Of a stretch of 64,000 nt of DNA, positions 29,617 to 39,483 are shown one piece after another. Position 1 is the stretch's first letter, and every line of letters begins with the position of its first letter. The translations under genes and the position numbers were made by a program. The notes under the pieces are model-generated. The model saw only the letters and a list, made by a program, of their open reading frames with translations. It did no database searches and was not told the DNA's origin. The stretch comes from Flavobacterium saccharophilum (GTDB lineage: Bacteria > Bacteroidota > Bacteroidia > Flavobacteriales > Flavobacteriaceae), in the NCBI RefSeq assembly GCF_900142735.1, contig NZ_FRBY01000003.1, positions 1-64,000 on the forward strand. Direction: 5' to 3'.

Positions 29617-29652
29617 AAATGGTATAAACAACTTTCGCTGTTTATACCATTT
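29617..29652. promoter_or_regulatory. Perfect intercistronic hairpin between susD and nagB
   Basis: The 14-bp arms AAATGGTATAAACA (29617-29630) and TGTTTATACCATTT (29639-29652) flank an 8-nt loop. It lies 36 nt past the susD stop and about 37 nt before the nagB start. No T-run follows on the minus strand, so mRNA processing or stabilisation, or a dyad operator, are all possible. Confidence 0.6.
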
Positions 29653-29687
29653 ACCAACCAAACTTAAATTCTTTTAATCTTTATGTT

Positions 29688-31256
29688 TTAGAAGTTTCCT
29701 TTGTTAACATCCCACCAAAGTCTGGTAGCTCCGTTATCAGGTCCGCCTAAAACAGCAACACCAGATTCAACTCCTTTTGGATTGTTTGCTGCTTCAGACT
29801 GTGCAAAAGGCAATCTTCTTACACCTAATTCAGTACTGATAATTCCGCCGCTTTTGTTGTTTGCGATTCTGAATAATTTTGGATAACCTGTTCTTCTAAA
29901 CTCAGACCAAGCTTCTTGTCCGTCAGGATAAGTAGCAATCCATTTTTGAGTTATGATTTTTTCAAGATTAGTTTCATTATCAGCACCCCACGCCACTGTA
30001 ACTTTAGAAACCGCAGGAGTATTATTAGCTGGGAATAATGGATCTACATAATCAGCTGCTTTTTTAGTATTATCTGCAGCATAAGCAGCCGCACCTTCAA
30101 CACCATTTTGATCAAAAGATGCTTTTATACCCGCCTCGTACAAATCTTTACCAGTTCCGCCCATGTTCCATCCTCTTAAAGCACCTTCTGCTCTTAAGAA
30201 ATAAACTTCGGCAGTTGACATCCATGTAACTTCACCAGTTTTAGTTCTTGGACCAGTTTGCGAGAATTTTGCATAAGTTGTTCCTGAAGGATAAGTTACA
30301 CCTGTTCTTACTGAAGCATATTCACCAGGAACTTGATCTGAAGTATTCCAGTATTTAGCAAGACGTGGATCTCCATAACCTTCTAAAATTGACTGCATGT
30401 CAGCACCCATAGCTAAACCAACCCAAACATGGCTCATTACGTCAATTACGTTAAGATCTACAGGAGATTTAACTTTCATGACATCAGCATTTACTTTGAA
30501 AACACCAATTGAATTACTTACCGCTTTTTCTGCTTCAGTTTTTGCTAATGCAGGATCAGCTTTAACAATACGCATAGCCATTCTTAAACGAAGTGAGTTA
30601 GCATACTTAACCCATTGTGTATAATTTCCGTTGTAAAGAGATAGATCTGTCCCTGTAAAAGTTGAAGTTTCGTTTGCGTTGATTCTTTTTGTCAATTCGG
30701 CAACTGCAAAATCTAAATCTTTAAACATTTGACTATAAATATCTTTTTGAGAATCATAAGTAACTGTTCCCTCTGCACCATATTTAGAGTACACAGCAGG
30801 ACCGTACATATCAGTAATTCTTTGCATTTGTGCCACTTTGATAATCAACGACCATGCATAAAATTGGTCATATTTACCTTTAGCTCTTTGTTCAACTTTG
30901 AAAAGATTTGCAATAAGATCAACATAAGCTGTATCCCAAGCAAAACCATTCCATCCTGGATTTAAGGCATAATCATAGTTGTTTTCATTTCCAAAAGGAA
31001 CTGGAGTAATCATATAACCAGACCATGCATCTGCCTGCAAACTCTGCTGTAATTGATACTGCCAAGTGATATCAGAAATGTATAATCTACTAAATGCTGG
31101 TTTAAACAAACTTTTAATATTATTAAAATCTTGTTCTAATTGTGCTGTACTAGCCCCTTCAGGGTTAGTGTTGATCTCCTCAAAATTATCTGTACAACTG
31201 AACGCTGCAAGTAAAGAGAAGCATATTGCTGTTCTTTTAAATTTATTTATTGTCAT
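29688..31256 (-). CDS. SusD/RagB-family glycan-binding lipoprotein
   Basis: 522 residues. Lipoprotein signal ending AAFSC (Cys-21), then TDNFEEINTNPEGAS, the usual opening of SusD-like-2 proteins. TPR-like helices include YAWSLIIKVAQMQRITDMYGPAVYS, and the C-terminal part has TWMSTAEVYFLRAEGALRGW and QKWIATYPDGQEAWSEFRRTGYP. SusD proteins cap the SusC channel on the cell surface and bind the glycan. Ten bp after susC, so co-transcribed; in this locus the ligand is presumably chitooligosaccharides. Confidence 0.95.
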   Translation of the reverse strand: MTINKFKRTAICFSLLAAFSCTDNFEEINTNPEGASTAQLEQDFNNIKSLFKPAFSRLYISDITWQYQLQQSLQADAWSGYMITPVPFGNENNYDYALNPGWNGFAWDTAYVDLIANLFKVEQRAKGKYDQFYAWSLIIKVAQMQRITDMYGPAVYSKYGAEGTVTYDSQKDIYSQMFKDLDFAVAELTKRINANETSTFTGTDLSLYNGNYTQWVKYANSLRLRMAMRIVKADPALAKTEAEKAVSNSIGVFKVNADVMKVKSPVDLNVIDVMSHVWVGLAMGADMQSILEGYGDPRLAKYWNTSDQVPGEYASVRTGVTYPSGTTYAKFSQTGPRTKTGEVTWMSTAEVYFLRAEGALRGWNMGGTGKDLYEAGIKASFDQNGVEGAAAYAADNTKKAADYVDPLFPANNTPAVSKVTVAWGADNETNLEKIITQKWIATYPDGQEAWSEFRRTGYPKLFRIANNKSGGIISTELGVRRLPFAQSEAANNPKGVESGVAVLGGPDNGATRLWWDVNKGNF

Positions 31257-31266
31257 GATTGTAAGA

Positions 31267-34200
31267 TTAGAATGTTAAGTTTAAATTAAGACCAATACTT
31301 CTTGTTGAAGGCAAACCGAACACATCAACACCTTGTAAACCTTCACCTGTGCTTAAAGCAACGTTTGGATCGAATGGTGCATCTTTATATATGAAGAATA
31401 AGTTTCTAGCAATTAAAGATATACTAGCTGACTGTACAAATGGCAATTTGTCTTTTTTGAAAGTATAACCAATAGAAACTTCTCTTACACTTACATTAGT
31501 AGCATCATAAACATACTCACCTGAAGCTCCATTTCTACCTCCTACTGTGCTGTAATAATTTAAAGCATCCATAGAAGTTACTGCAGAACCATCGCTTGCT
31601 TTTACACCATTGATTTTTACTCCACCAGCATTTCTTGCATCACCAGTTGCTTTAGAAACACCATTGTAATCATTGATAGCTTGAGTTAAGCTTAAAACTT
31701 CACCTCCAAAACGTCCATCAAGTAAGATATTTGCTGTAAATGATCCCAATTTGAATGTATTAGAGAAACCTAACATAAAATCAGGATTTGCATTACCAAC
31801 TTCTTCCCAATCTGTTCTTTGGATTGTATTGTCATCATTAATCAAGATTCGTCCTTGATCATCTTTTTTAAGATTTTTACCTTCAATTACTCCAAAAGGC
31901 CTTCCTTCAATTAATGAGTATCTGTAACTGTTAGATCCTGGATCAGTAATAACAATTCTTCCATTTGAGCCTTCTGCTGAAGGAATATCGTTTACTCTAC
32001 TCTTATTTTGTGAGTAATTAATTCTAGATTCCCAATTGAATTTTTCGCCTTTAACAACATCAGCATATAATACAACCTCAAAACCTTTATTAGAAATACT
32101 ACCCGCATTAATTGCATAATTGGTATAACCATTAGGGTTTGTAGAAGGAGCAGCAACTTGAAGAAATTGATTTTTAGTTTTTGAATCATAGTAAGAAAGT
32201 TCAAATCCTAATCTATTATTAAACATTCTCCATTCTGTACCTAACTCAACCTCTGATTTTAATTCGGGTTTTAGTGTAGTTCCTGGCATTGGTCCAACAG
32301 GTGGATTTACAATACTTCCTGCAACGATAGTGGCAGTAGGGCTTGTAATGAATGCAGAAATATCATTACCAACTTGCGCATAAGTAGCGCGAACTTTTCC
32401 AAAGCTGATAACTTCTGGCATTGTAAACATATCACTAAGGATACCTGTAAGACCTACAGATGGATAAAAGAAACTTGGATCATCTGTATTAACCAAAGTA
32501 GACGACCAGTCATTTCTTGCAGCAAGATCTAAGAACAAATAATCTTTGTATCCAAAAGTTGTAGCAGCAAATAGAGATTGTACTTCTCTTTCAGCACCTG
32601 ATTGTACGTTACCATTATTACTAACAAAGTTACCTAAAGTAAAGATGTTAGCATAATTTAAACCTCCACCAATTCCTGAATCAACAGTCAAACCAGTAGT
32701 TTTAGAATTATTAATACTTGCTCCAACTGTACCATTGAATGAAAAGTTATCATTAATTTTTGTATTAAATAAAGCTAAAATATCAGCATAATTTTGAGTT
32801 CCAATCAAATTAGCATTAATGTATCTTCCTGTTGGGTGAACCAATGAAGTTGCAGAAGTAGCATACATTTCTTTTTGGAAGTTACTTTCACTTCTGTTAT
32901 AGCTATATCTTGAAGTCAAATGAAACCATTCAGCAATTTTATAATCTAAAGCAATAGCTCCGTTAAAGAAATTGTTTGTATCAACCGACTTTTGTTTGTT
33001 AATCTGCCAATATGGATTTTCATTGTTTTCGCTTACTGTAGCAAAACCTGGGTAATTTTGAACCATCATATTTCTAACTGGATCAAAAACCTCATACGTT
33101 TTTAAATCATTCAAACTGAAAGCTCTTGGATGAGAAAAAACACCAGCAATTGGATTGAAGTATAAACCATTTGTTGGTCTGTTGTTAATTGTTTGAGCAA
33201 CATAATTCCCAGTTACTGAAACACTTAACTTGTCATTGAAAAATTTACCAGTTTGACGAACTCCGAAGTTGTTTTTCTTTAAATGATTTCCAGGAACAAT
33301 TCCTGAAGCATTTGTATTAGCATAGGTTAAACTAGTTGAGTTTCCTTCAGTAGCTTTTGAGAATGCCATAGAAGTAATTTGGGTTGTTCCTGTGTTAAAG
33401 AAATCTTTGATATCTCCTTCAACTTTTTGTTTAGCACCCCAGCTTCTTGGATCTCCAGCATTAGAAGTATAATCTGATTGGAATTCTGGCAAGTAAGCTG
33501 CACTATCAAATGTAGTAACAGAGTTTACATTGAATGACTCAACTCCAGCTTTTCCTTTTTTAGATGTAAGCAAGATTACACCATTAGCTCCTTGGCTACC
33601 ATATAATACAGAAGCTGCAGCACCTTTAAGTACAGTCATTCCATCATAATCATCAGGATTAATTAATGAGACAACATCACCACCATCACGGTTACCTCCC
33701 GCTAAATCTCCAAAAGTTCCATTTGGTTGCCCACTACCTTGATTGTACAAAGGAATACCATCAATTACATATAAAGGCTGGTTATTTACGAAAGATGAAT
33801 TACCACGAATTACAACTTTTGTAGAACCTCCTGATCCTGATGCAGCTTTTGTTACAGCAACACCTGCAATTTTACCTGCAACAGTGTTAATAAGGTTGGC
33901 ATCTTTTACACGTGTCAACTCTTCTCCTTTAAGCTCTTGAGCTGCATAAGTCAAAGATTTTCTAGTTTTCTTGATACCTAACGAAGTTACAACAACTTCG
34001 CTTAATGCATTTGAAGTAGCTTGATTCATCTTCACATTAATTGTAGTATTATCTCCTACAACTACACTTTGTGACTCTTGACCAACATAGCTAAAAACCA
34101 ATGTTTGTCCTTTTTGCGCTTCAATTGTATACAATCCATCAAAATCGGTAGTCGTACCTTTTTGACCTCCTTGCACAGCAACGGATGCACCAGGTAACGG

Positions 34201-34302
34201 CATTCCATCAGAATCTGTAATCACACCTTTAACATTTTTTACCTGAGCAAGCGAAACTTGCGCCGTAAAAACAATCATAAAGATTAAGAAAATTTTTTTC
34301 AT
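31267..34302 (-). CDS. SusC/RagA-family TonB-dependent outer-membrane transporter
   Basis: 1011 residues. Signal peptide [20 protein letters not shown], then a carboxypeptidase-regulatory-like domain (about 22-105: [20 protein letters not shown] ... [19 protein letters not shown]). The plug holds [40 protein letters not shown] and [21 protein letters not shown] 22-strand-type barrel ends [11 protein letters not shown]. It imports glycan pieces with SusD using the proton-motive force via TonB. First gene of the operon susC-susD-nagB-GH20-chiA, divergent from lytS. Confidence 0.96.
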   Translation of the reverse strand: MKKIFLIFMIVFTAQVSLAQVKNVKGVITDSDGMPLPGASVAVQGGQKGTTTDFDGLYTIEAQKGQTLVFSYVGQESQSVVVGDNTTINVKMNQATSNALSEVVVTSLGIKKTRKSLTYAAQELKGEELTRVKDANLINTVAGKIAGVAVTKAASGSGGSTKVVIRGNSSFVNNQPLYVIDGIPLYNQGSGQPNGTFGDLAGGNRDGGDVVSLINPDDYDGMTVLKGAAASVLYGSQGANGVILLTSKKGKAGVESFNVNSVTTFDSAAYLPEFQSDYTSNAGDPRSWGAKQKVEGDIKDFFNTGTTQITSMAFSKATEGNSTSLTYANTNASGIVPGNHLKKNNFGVRQTGKFFNDKLSVSVTGNYVAQTINNRPTNGLYFNPIAGVFSHPRAFSLNDLKTYEVFDPVRNMMVQNYPGFATVSENNENPYWQINKQKSVDTNNFFNGAIALDYKIAEWFHLTSRYSYNRSESNFQKEMYATSATSLVHPTGRYINANLIGTQNYADILALFNTKINDNFSFNGTVGASINNSKTTGLTVDSGIGGGLNYANIFTLGNFVSNNGNVQSGAEREVQSLFAATTFGYKDYLFLDLAARNDWSSTLVNTDDPSFFYPSVGLTGILSDMFTMPEVISFGKVRATYAQVGNDISAFITSPTATIVAGSIVNPPVGPMPGTTLKPELKSEVELGTEWRMFNNRLGFELSYYDSKTKNQFLQVAAPSTNPNGYTNYAINAGSISNKGFEVVLYADVVKGEKFNWESRINYSQNKSRVNDIPSAEGSNGRIVITDPGSNSYRYSLIEGRPFGVIEGKNLKKDDQGRILINDDNTIQRTDWEEVGNANPDFMLGFSNTFKLGSFTANILLDGRFGGEVLSLTQAINDYNGVSKATGDARNAGGVKINGVKASDGSAVTSMDALNYYSTVGGRNGASGEYVYDATNVSVREVSIGYTFKKDKLPFVQSASISLIARNLFFIYKDAPFDPNVALSTGEGLQGVDVFGLPSTRSIGLNLNLTF

Positions 34303-34416
34303 GTTTATTTATTTTGTTAGTTATGAGGTAAAATTATTCTTAAGGTATTGTTAAAAAAAATAAATTATACAAACAGCTTTATTTTTTAAACAAACGACAT
34401 AAAACAATCAATAATG

Positions 34417-34446
34417 CGTTTTCCGAAAACGTTTTCCTATGAAAAT
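34417..34446. promoter_or_regulatory. Overlapping GTTTTC/GAAAAC palindromes between susC and lytS
   Basis: CGTTTTCCGAAAACG (34417-34431) overlaps GAAAACGTTTTC (34425-34436), and a further inverted GAAAAT lies at 34441. Four half-sites in alternating orientation within 29 bp look like an operator. The site is 115 bp from the susC start and about 125 bp from the lytS start. The binding protein is unknown; the LytTR regulator is one candidate, though LytTR proteins usually bind direct repeats. Confidence 0.5.
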
Positions 34447-34569
34447 ATTACGCCTTTTTAAGTTTTTATTGTTTTTTTCTTTAAAAGAATTGCGTTTTAC
34501 CAACTAATTGTTTAAAGTTGCACTATATTTAAGAATAGTTAAAAAAGAGTTAATACCTTAGCAATTAAA

Positions 34570-35622
34570 TTGAACGAAATTCAAAAATTAAACTTTGACA
34601 TAAAACTTCAAAATCACTTCTGGTTTTGGGGGAGCTACTTTACTTTAAACTTTTTACGATGGGGCGCTTACTTTAATGATTACCCCTATTCATTCAAATC
34701 AAACTTAGTTGAGTTCTCATTACACATTCCTTTAGTATATTTTAATCTCTTTGTTTTAGTCCCTCGTTATGTACTGAAACAGAAGTATATCACTTATACA
34801 TTTTCTTTACTATTGAGTTTATTTGGAATTTATTTACTTAAAACGGCACTTACCTATTATATTATATCCGAAAATATCTGGCCTGAAGCTAATCGTGAAT
34901 ATCATCCTTTCGAAATCAATCATATTGTAGCGGTTTGTATTGGTGAGTTATATGTTTTAGCAATGGCCTCTTCTGTTTATCTAACTCTGACCTGGTTAAG
35001 GGAGCGAGAAAGAAACAGATCTTTACGCGAGAATCAGTTTAAGATCAAATTAAAATATCTTGAAAATCAGATTCAACCCCATTTCTTTTTTAACACTCTA
35101 AATAATTTATATGCTTTATCTCTGGAATCTTCAGACAAGGTTCCCGATGTAATTATTAAATTATCGAATTTGATGGAGTATGTTTTGTATGATGTAAAAG
35201 GAACCAAATTTGTTCCATTAATTAAAGAAATCGATTATATTCAAAATTATGTCGAAATTGAAAAGTTACGTTTTGAAAATGTAGAAGTTACAATCAATTT
35301 AGAATCGAATATTGAAGACATTGTAGTACCTCCGTTAATTTTTATTTCGCTGGTCGAAAATGCCTTTAAACACGGTGGGTTAAACAACAGAAACTTAAAA
35401 ATTAAGATTAATTGTAAAGTTATTGACAATAAAATGTTAGATTTTGAAATCCTAAATAATTTTGTAATTTCACAAAATCTTAACTCAAAAGGAGGAATTG
35501 GATTAACCAATACTAAAAAGAGGTTGAAATTAATTTATAAAAATAATTTCAGTTTAAAACAAGTAACAAAATTAAATTACTATATAATCCGTTTGCAAAT
35601 ACCTATTCAAAATGAAGATTAA
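34570..35622 (+). CDS. LytS-type sensor histidine kinase
   Basis: 350 residues from a TTG codon at 34570; an in-frame stop at 34540 and no ATG before the first helix leave this as the best start. Four membrane helices (about 15-35, 45-65, 75-100 and 115-140) precede a His_kinase domain (PF06580 type): LKYLENQIQPHFFFNTLNNLYALS with the phospho-acceptor His. A short HATPase has SLVENAFKHGG and GGIGLTNTKKRL. It overlaps the response regulator by 11 bp and is divergent from susC. Probably senses a chitin-derived signal; that is inferred from position. Confidence 0.92.
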   Translation: MNEIQKLNFDIKLQNHFWFWGSYFTLNFLRWGAYFNDYPYSFKSNLVEFSLHIPLVYFNLFVLVPRYVLKQKYITYTFSLLLSLFGIYLLKTALTYYIISENIWPEANREYHPFEINHIVAVCIGELYVLAMASSVYLTLTWLRERERNRSLRENQFKIKLKYLENQIQPHFFFNTLNNLYALSLESSDKVPDVIIKLSNLMEYVLYDVKGTKFVPLIKEIDYIQNYVEIEKLRFENVEVTINLESNIEDIVVPPLIFISLVENAFKHGGLNNRNLKIKINCKVIDNKMLDFEILNNFVISQNLNSKGGIGLTNTKKRLKLIYKNNFSLKQVTKLNYYIIRLQIPIQNED

Positions 35623-36313
35623 ATGCGTGTTGGTTGATGATGAGCCATTAGCTATCAAAGTCTTGCAAAATTATTTCAGTAATTTTACTGATTTTGAAGT
35701 TATCGCTACTTTCAATAATTCTTTAGAAGCGCTTGACTTTATAAACGGTACACCTGTTGATGCTGTCTTTTTGGATATCAATATGCCAATGATGACAGGA
35801 TTTGAATTAATTAGTCTCATTGAAAACAAAACCAAAGTAATTATTACAACTGCTTTCAGGGAATTCGCCGCTGAAAGTTATGATCTTGATGTTTTAGACT
35901 ATTTAGTAAAACCTATTCCGCTTCCAAGATTTATAAAGTGTATTAATAAAATTACAACCGAATTTAATCTAAAAAACAATATTAAAGTAGAAACCACAAA
36001 AGGTGATTCTCATATTTTTATTAAGGTTGATAAAAAGATGATGAAAATTAATATTGAGGAGATTTTATTCATTGAGGGAATGAAGGAATATATAAAAGTT
36101 GTTACTCCCGATAAAACCTATATTACCCATAAATCCTTAACTTCATTGTCTGAAGAATTGCCTGCAGATCGCTTTCTTCGCATCCACAAATCCTACGTTA
36201 TTGCACTAAACAAAGTTAAATCTATTGAAGGAAACCGTGTCCAGATACAATCTTATACTATTCCGATTGGAAGAAACTACAGTAAAGATGTAAAAACTAA
36301 AATTCTGGAATAA
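35612..36313 (+). CDS. LytTR-family response regulator
   Basis: 233 residues. Receiver domain 1-120 with the acidic pair VDDEP, phospho-Asp 55 in VFLDINMPMMTGFEL, and conserved Thr and Lys (TTAFREFAAES, VLDYLVKPI). The LytTR DNA-binding domain is about 135-233 (IEEILFIEGMKEYIKVVT, LPADRFLRIHKSYVIALNKV, IPIGRNYSKDV). The 11-bp overlap with the kinase means coupled translation. It is the likely activator of the divergent susC operon and perhaps of the MFS gene downstream. Confidence 0.94.
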   Translation: MKIKCVLVDDEPLAIKVLQNYFSNFTDFEVIATFNNSLEALDFINGTPVDAVFLDINMPMMTGFELISLIENKTKVIITTAFREFAAESYDLDVLDYLVKPIPLPRFIKCINKITTEFNLKNNIKVETTKGDSHIFIKVDKKMMKINIEEILFIEGMKEYIKVVTPDKTYITHKSLTSLSEELPADRFLRIHKSYVIALNKVKSIEGNRVQIQSYTIPIGRNYSKDVKTKILE

Positions 36314-36489
36314 ATATCATTTCATTTCTCATTTTCTAACACGGTAAAAATTAACACATTGTTGAAAAAATGATGTTGTTGGTTTAAATTTAACATTATT
36401 TGTGCCTTTTTATTTTTTTTTGATATACTTAACAAATATATTTACGGTCTTCAAAAAACAATAAATTAAAAATTAACCTTATTACAATT

Positions 36490-37959
36490 ATGAGTTCAGA
36501 AAATGTGCAAACCAAATGGGGGCAATTTATCTCATTGATAATCGTCTTCTTCTTTTGGGGTTTTGTTGGATCTGCCAACGATATCTTAATTCCGGTATTT
36601 AAAAAAGTATTTACTTTATCTCAGGTCCAATCACAGCTAGTTGCATGGGCTTTCTACGTTTCTTACTTTGTAGGATCGATAATCTTCTTTTTAGTTTCTT
36701 TAAAAGTAGATGTTTTACAAAAGTTTGGATATAAAAAAACACTTTCAGCAGGTTTGATTCTTTCTGCAGTAGGTTCATTTTTATTCATTCCAGCCGCTAC
36801 AATGGAAAGTTTTCCTTTTTTCTTAACAGCTTTATTTACTGTTGGTTTAGGATTTTCAATTCAACAAATTGTAGCCAATCCTTTAGCGATTAAAATGGGA
36901 AGCCCTGCAACAGGAGCGCACCGTTTAACGTTAGCAGGAGGTATTAACTCTTTTGGAACAACTATTGGAGCTATCTTATTAGGGATCGCCTTATTTGGGA
37001 TGGGAGATGACAAGAAAACTTCACTTTCATTAGAAGATATCAAATTACCATTTATCATCTTAGGTCTTGCTTTTATATTAGTAGCTATTTTCATGAACTT
37101 CTCTAAAATTGAAGATCCTGCAAAAGAGGAGGAAGAAGTAGTTAAAGTAGCACACGAAAAATTCAACATTTTAGATTACCCACAACTATATTTGGGAATG
37201 TTAGGTATCTTTATCTATGTTGGAACTGAGGTAACTATCATCAGTAACTTACCAGCTTTGTTGCATACTGCTGAATTTGGTAACGTTTTAGAAGATGCCA
37301 TTGCACCATTTATTGCCCTTTATTGGGGAAGTTTAATGATTGGCCGTTGGAATGGTGGAGTAAACGTTTTCAACACATCAAACCTTGTAAATACTGCCCT
37401 TAAATTCATCGTTCCTGCTATAGCTTTTGGAGTAATTATTGGTGCTAATATTTTTGCCGGACATGATGTTTCTTCATTTTACATCTATCCAATTTGGATC
37501 TTGCTATTTATCGCTGTAAGTTTTGTGGGGGGTAAAAATGCCGGAAAAACTTTAATGCTTTTTGGCATATCAGGTGTATTAATGATGTTGATTGGCTTGG
37601 TTTGTCCAGATCCTTCTATTGCAAAATTCTTCTTTATTTCTGGAGGTTTATTCTTATCTATCATGTGGCCTTCTATCTTCGATTTAGCCATTGCAGGTTT
37701 AGGAAAAAACACTGGAAAAGCCTCTTCATTTTTAATTATGATGATTCTTGGAGGAGGGGTTATTCCTTTAGTTCAGGGAAGTATTTGTGATATTGATCTA
37801 ACAAGTCCAGAAGGTATTTTCGGAATCACGTGGACACATTTCTCTTATATCGTTCCATTAATTGGTTTTGCATACTTAGGATTCTACGGATACTACTGTC
37901 CTAAAATTTTAAAAAGACAAGGAATCAATCACGTTGAAGGTGGCGGCGGAGGTCATTAA
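36490..37959 (+). CDS. MFS sugar transporter (FHS/GluP-FucP-like), likely GlcNAc carrier
   Basis: 489 residues with about 12 membrane helices and a longer central loop (about residues 205-225, DPAKEEEEVVKVAHEKF). Family features: WGFVGSANDILIPVFKKVF, VGLGFSIQQIVANPLAIKMG, GGINSFGTTIGAILLG, LYWGSLMIGRWNGGV, SIMWPSIFDLAIAGLG and LGGGVIPLVQG. FHS proteins are proton symporters for fucose, glucose/galactose or GlcNAc (NagP). The chitin locus points to GlcNAc, but sequence alone does not prove it. A loose promoter (TTTG at 36399, then TATACTTA at 36424) lies upstream. It is followed by a convergent terminator. Confidence 0.9.
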   Translation: MSSENVQTKWGQFISLIIVFFFWGFVGSANDILIPVFKKVFTLSQVQSQLVAWAFYVSYFVGSIIFFLVSLKVDVLQKFGYKKTLSAGLILSAVGSFLFIPAATMESFPFFLTALFTVGLGFSIQQIVANPLAIKMGSPATGAHRLTLAGGINSFGTTIGAILLGIALFGMGDDKKTSLSLEDIKLPFIILGLAFILVAIFMNFSKIEDPAKEEEEVVKVAHEKFNILDYPQLYLGMLGIFIYVGTEVTIISNLPALLHTAEFGNVLEDAIAPFIALYWGSLMIGRWNGGVNVFNTSNLVNTALKFIVPAIAFGVIIGANIFAGHDVSSFYIYPIWILLFIAVSFVGGKNAGKTLMLFGISGVLMMLIGLVCPDPSIAKFFFISGGLFLSIMWPSIFDLAIAGLGKNTGKASSFLIMMILGGGVIPLVQGSICDIDLTSPEGIFGITWTHFSYIVPLIGFAYLGFYGYYCPKILKRQGINHVEGGGGGH

Positions 37960-37980
37960 AACATAAAAATAAAACATAAA

Positions 37981-38024
37981 AAAATCCCAAATTTCAATTT
38001 TTACTAATTGAGATTTGGGATTTT
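37981..38024. terminator. Bidirectional terminator (TCCCAAAT type), second copy
   Basis: The stem AAAATCCCAAAT / ATTTGGGATTTT extends with CAATT/AATTG pairing inside, and T-runs follow on both strands. It serves the MFS gene (+) and the secreted-protein gene (-). Confidence 0.87.
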
Positions 38025-38053
38025 TTTTAGCTTAATACGCAGTCAATTGTATT

Positions 38054-38548
38054 CTATTTTTCCGTCATGATGTTACTCAGATTCTTTTTAAAAATCGCCT
38101 TATTTTGCTCTGATAATGTATAAACCACATCTTTATCAGCATGAACAATAATTTTAGCTATATTAGCTTCTAAAAGCGCTTTAGGATCTTTAATTTTTAG
38201 TGTACAGGCACCATCAAAGAATCCATCATCTTCAATTGTCTTTCTTGCCTCAATTACAGTTCCATCATTTAAAACAGCTGAAATTGTCATTTCTTTATTC
38301 AAAGTTTTAGAATAAAAACCATCCATTACCAACAATAAGCGGTACGAATTTTTCATCTCTGGACCTTTGAACTCGTGGCGTGTAATATTATATCTCAGCC
38401 CTTTTGCGAGTGTCTGAAACTTTACCGTACAGTCTAATTCAAAAGTGGCGACATCACCCGCCTCATTTACTGATTTCAAAACCCTCGCTTGTGCATTTAC
38501 CTGCAAACCAGCTACTAAAAACAAAAACATTACTAGTACTTTTTTCAT
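38054..38548 (-). CDS. Secreted protein of unknown function
   Basis: 164 residues from Met at 38548 (MKKVLVMFLFLVAGLQVNAQ, a clean signal peptide). A longer frame opens at 38599, but its first codons lie inside the transaldolase terminator, so it is rejected. The mature part is short and beta-rich, with ATFELDCTVKFQTLAKGLRYN, EMTISAVLNDGTVIEARKTIEDDGFFDGACTLKI and a lysine-rich helical end. No family is recognised. It is probably periplasmic. Confidence 0.72.
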   Translation of the reverse strand: MKKVLVMFLFLVAGLQVNAQARVLKSVNEAGDVATFELDCTVKFQTLAKGLRYNITRHEFKGPEMKNSYRLLLVMDGFYSKTLNKEMTISAVLNDGTVIEARKTIEDDGFFDGACTLKIKDPKALLEANIAKIIVHADKDVVYTLSEQNKAIFKKNLSNIMTEK

Positions 38549-38583
38549 ATGTAGGTTATTTTTAAGAATAAAAATATAAAAAA

Positions 38584-38615
38584 AATCGCCACCTTTCACA
38601 AGAAAGATGGCGATT
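38584..38615 (-). terminator. Terminator of the transaldolase gene
   Basis: Stem AATCGCCACCTTTC / GAAAGATGGCGATT (one mismatch) followed, on the minus strand, by an eight-T run. It starts 22 nt past the stop codon. Confidence 0.85.
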
Positions 38616-38636
38616 CTATGTAATGTTTAAATCGTA

Positions 38637-39293
38637 TTACTTATTTCCTTTTTCGAAATCAGCAACAAACTGAGCTAAACCAATATCTGTTAACGGGTGT
38701 TTCAATAATCCTGCAATTGCAGAAAGTGGACCTGTCATAACATCTGCACCAATTTTAGCACAGTTGACAATATGCATTGTATGACGTACAGAAGCTGCTA
38801 AAATTTGAGTTTCGTATCCGTAATTATCATAAATTAATCTAATCTCTTCGATTAAATTCAAACCATCTGTAGAAATATCATCTAAACGACCAATAAAAGG
38901 AGAAACATATGTCGCACCTGCTTTTGCAGCCAATAAAGCTTGTCCGGCAGAAAACACAAGTGTTACGTTTGTTTTAATTCCTTTATCCGAAAAATATTTT
39001 GCAGCCATTACACCTTCTTTTGTCATAGGTAATTTCACTACGATTTGGTCGTGCAATTCAGCTAATTCTTCACCTTCTTTGATCATTCCGTCATAATCCA
39101 ACGCATTTACTTCAGCACTTACATCACCTTCTACAAGATTACAGATGTCAACATAATGCTTCAAAATGTTGTTTTTCCCGGTAATACCTTCTTTTGCCAT
39201 CAATGACGGATTAGTTGTTACACCATCTAAAACACCTAATGCTTGTGCTTCTTTAATTTGCGCTAAATTAGCTGTATCAATAAAAAATTTCAT
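38637..39293 (-). CDS. fsa: Transaldolase / fructose-6-phosphate aldolase family
   Basis: 218 residues, the short single-barrel transaldolase form. It begins [36 protein letters not shown] and has the Schiff-base lysine in [43 protein letters not shown] and [26 protein letters not shown] follow. Members are either transaldolases (transfer of dihydroxyacetone) or F6P aldolases; the sequence does not settle which. Cytoplasmic central carbon metabolism. Own terminator, apparently monocistronic. Confidence 0.93.
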   Translation of the reverse strand: MKFFIDTANLAQIKEAQALGVLDGVTTNPSLMAKEGITGKNNILKHYVDICNLVEGDVSAEVNALDYDGMIKEGEELAELHDQIVVKLPMTKEGVMAAKYFSDKGIKTNVTLVFSAGQALLAAKAGATYVSPFIGRLDDISTDGLNLIEEIRLIYDNYGYETQILAASVRHTMHIVNCAKIGADVMTGPLSAIAGLLKHPLTDIGLAQFVADFEKGNK

Positions 39294-39325
39294 AATATAT
39301 TTAAATTAATTGTGTTGAGTATTTT

Positions 39326-39410
39326 GGGCGTGACCCAATCCCGATAACTATCGGGAGGACTTTCGGCTATATCTTTCGCTCCGTTTCACTTCACAAAAAG
39401 ATACCGCCTC
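39326..39410. repeat. Dispersed hairpin element, diverged copy
   Basis: It starts with the palindrome CCCGATAACTATCGGG (39340-39355), then GGCTATATCTTT, an 18-nt loop and AAAAAGATACCGCC. The core ATCTTT...AAAGATACCGC matches, in the inverse orientation, the core of the elements at 19138 and 54871. The remainder of the 190-bp gap 39294-39483 shows no gene. Confidence 0.6.
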
Positions 39411-39483
39411 AAATATATTCACCGAACCCCTATAAACAATAAAAGTTAAGTGAAGTAATCCTTCACGCAAGTTCGGTGCAAAA

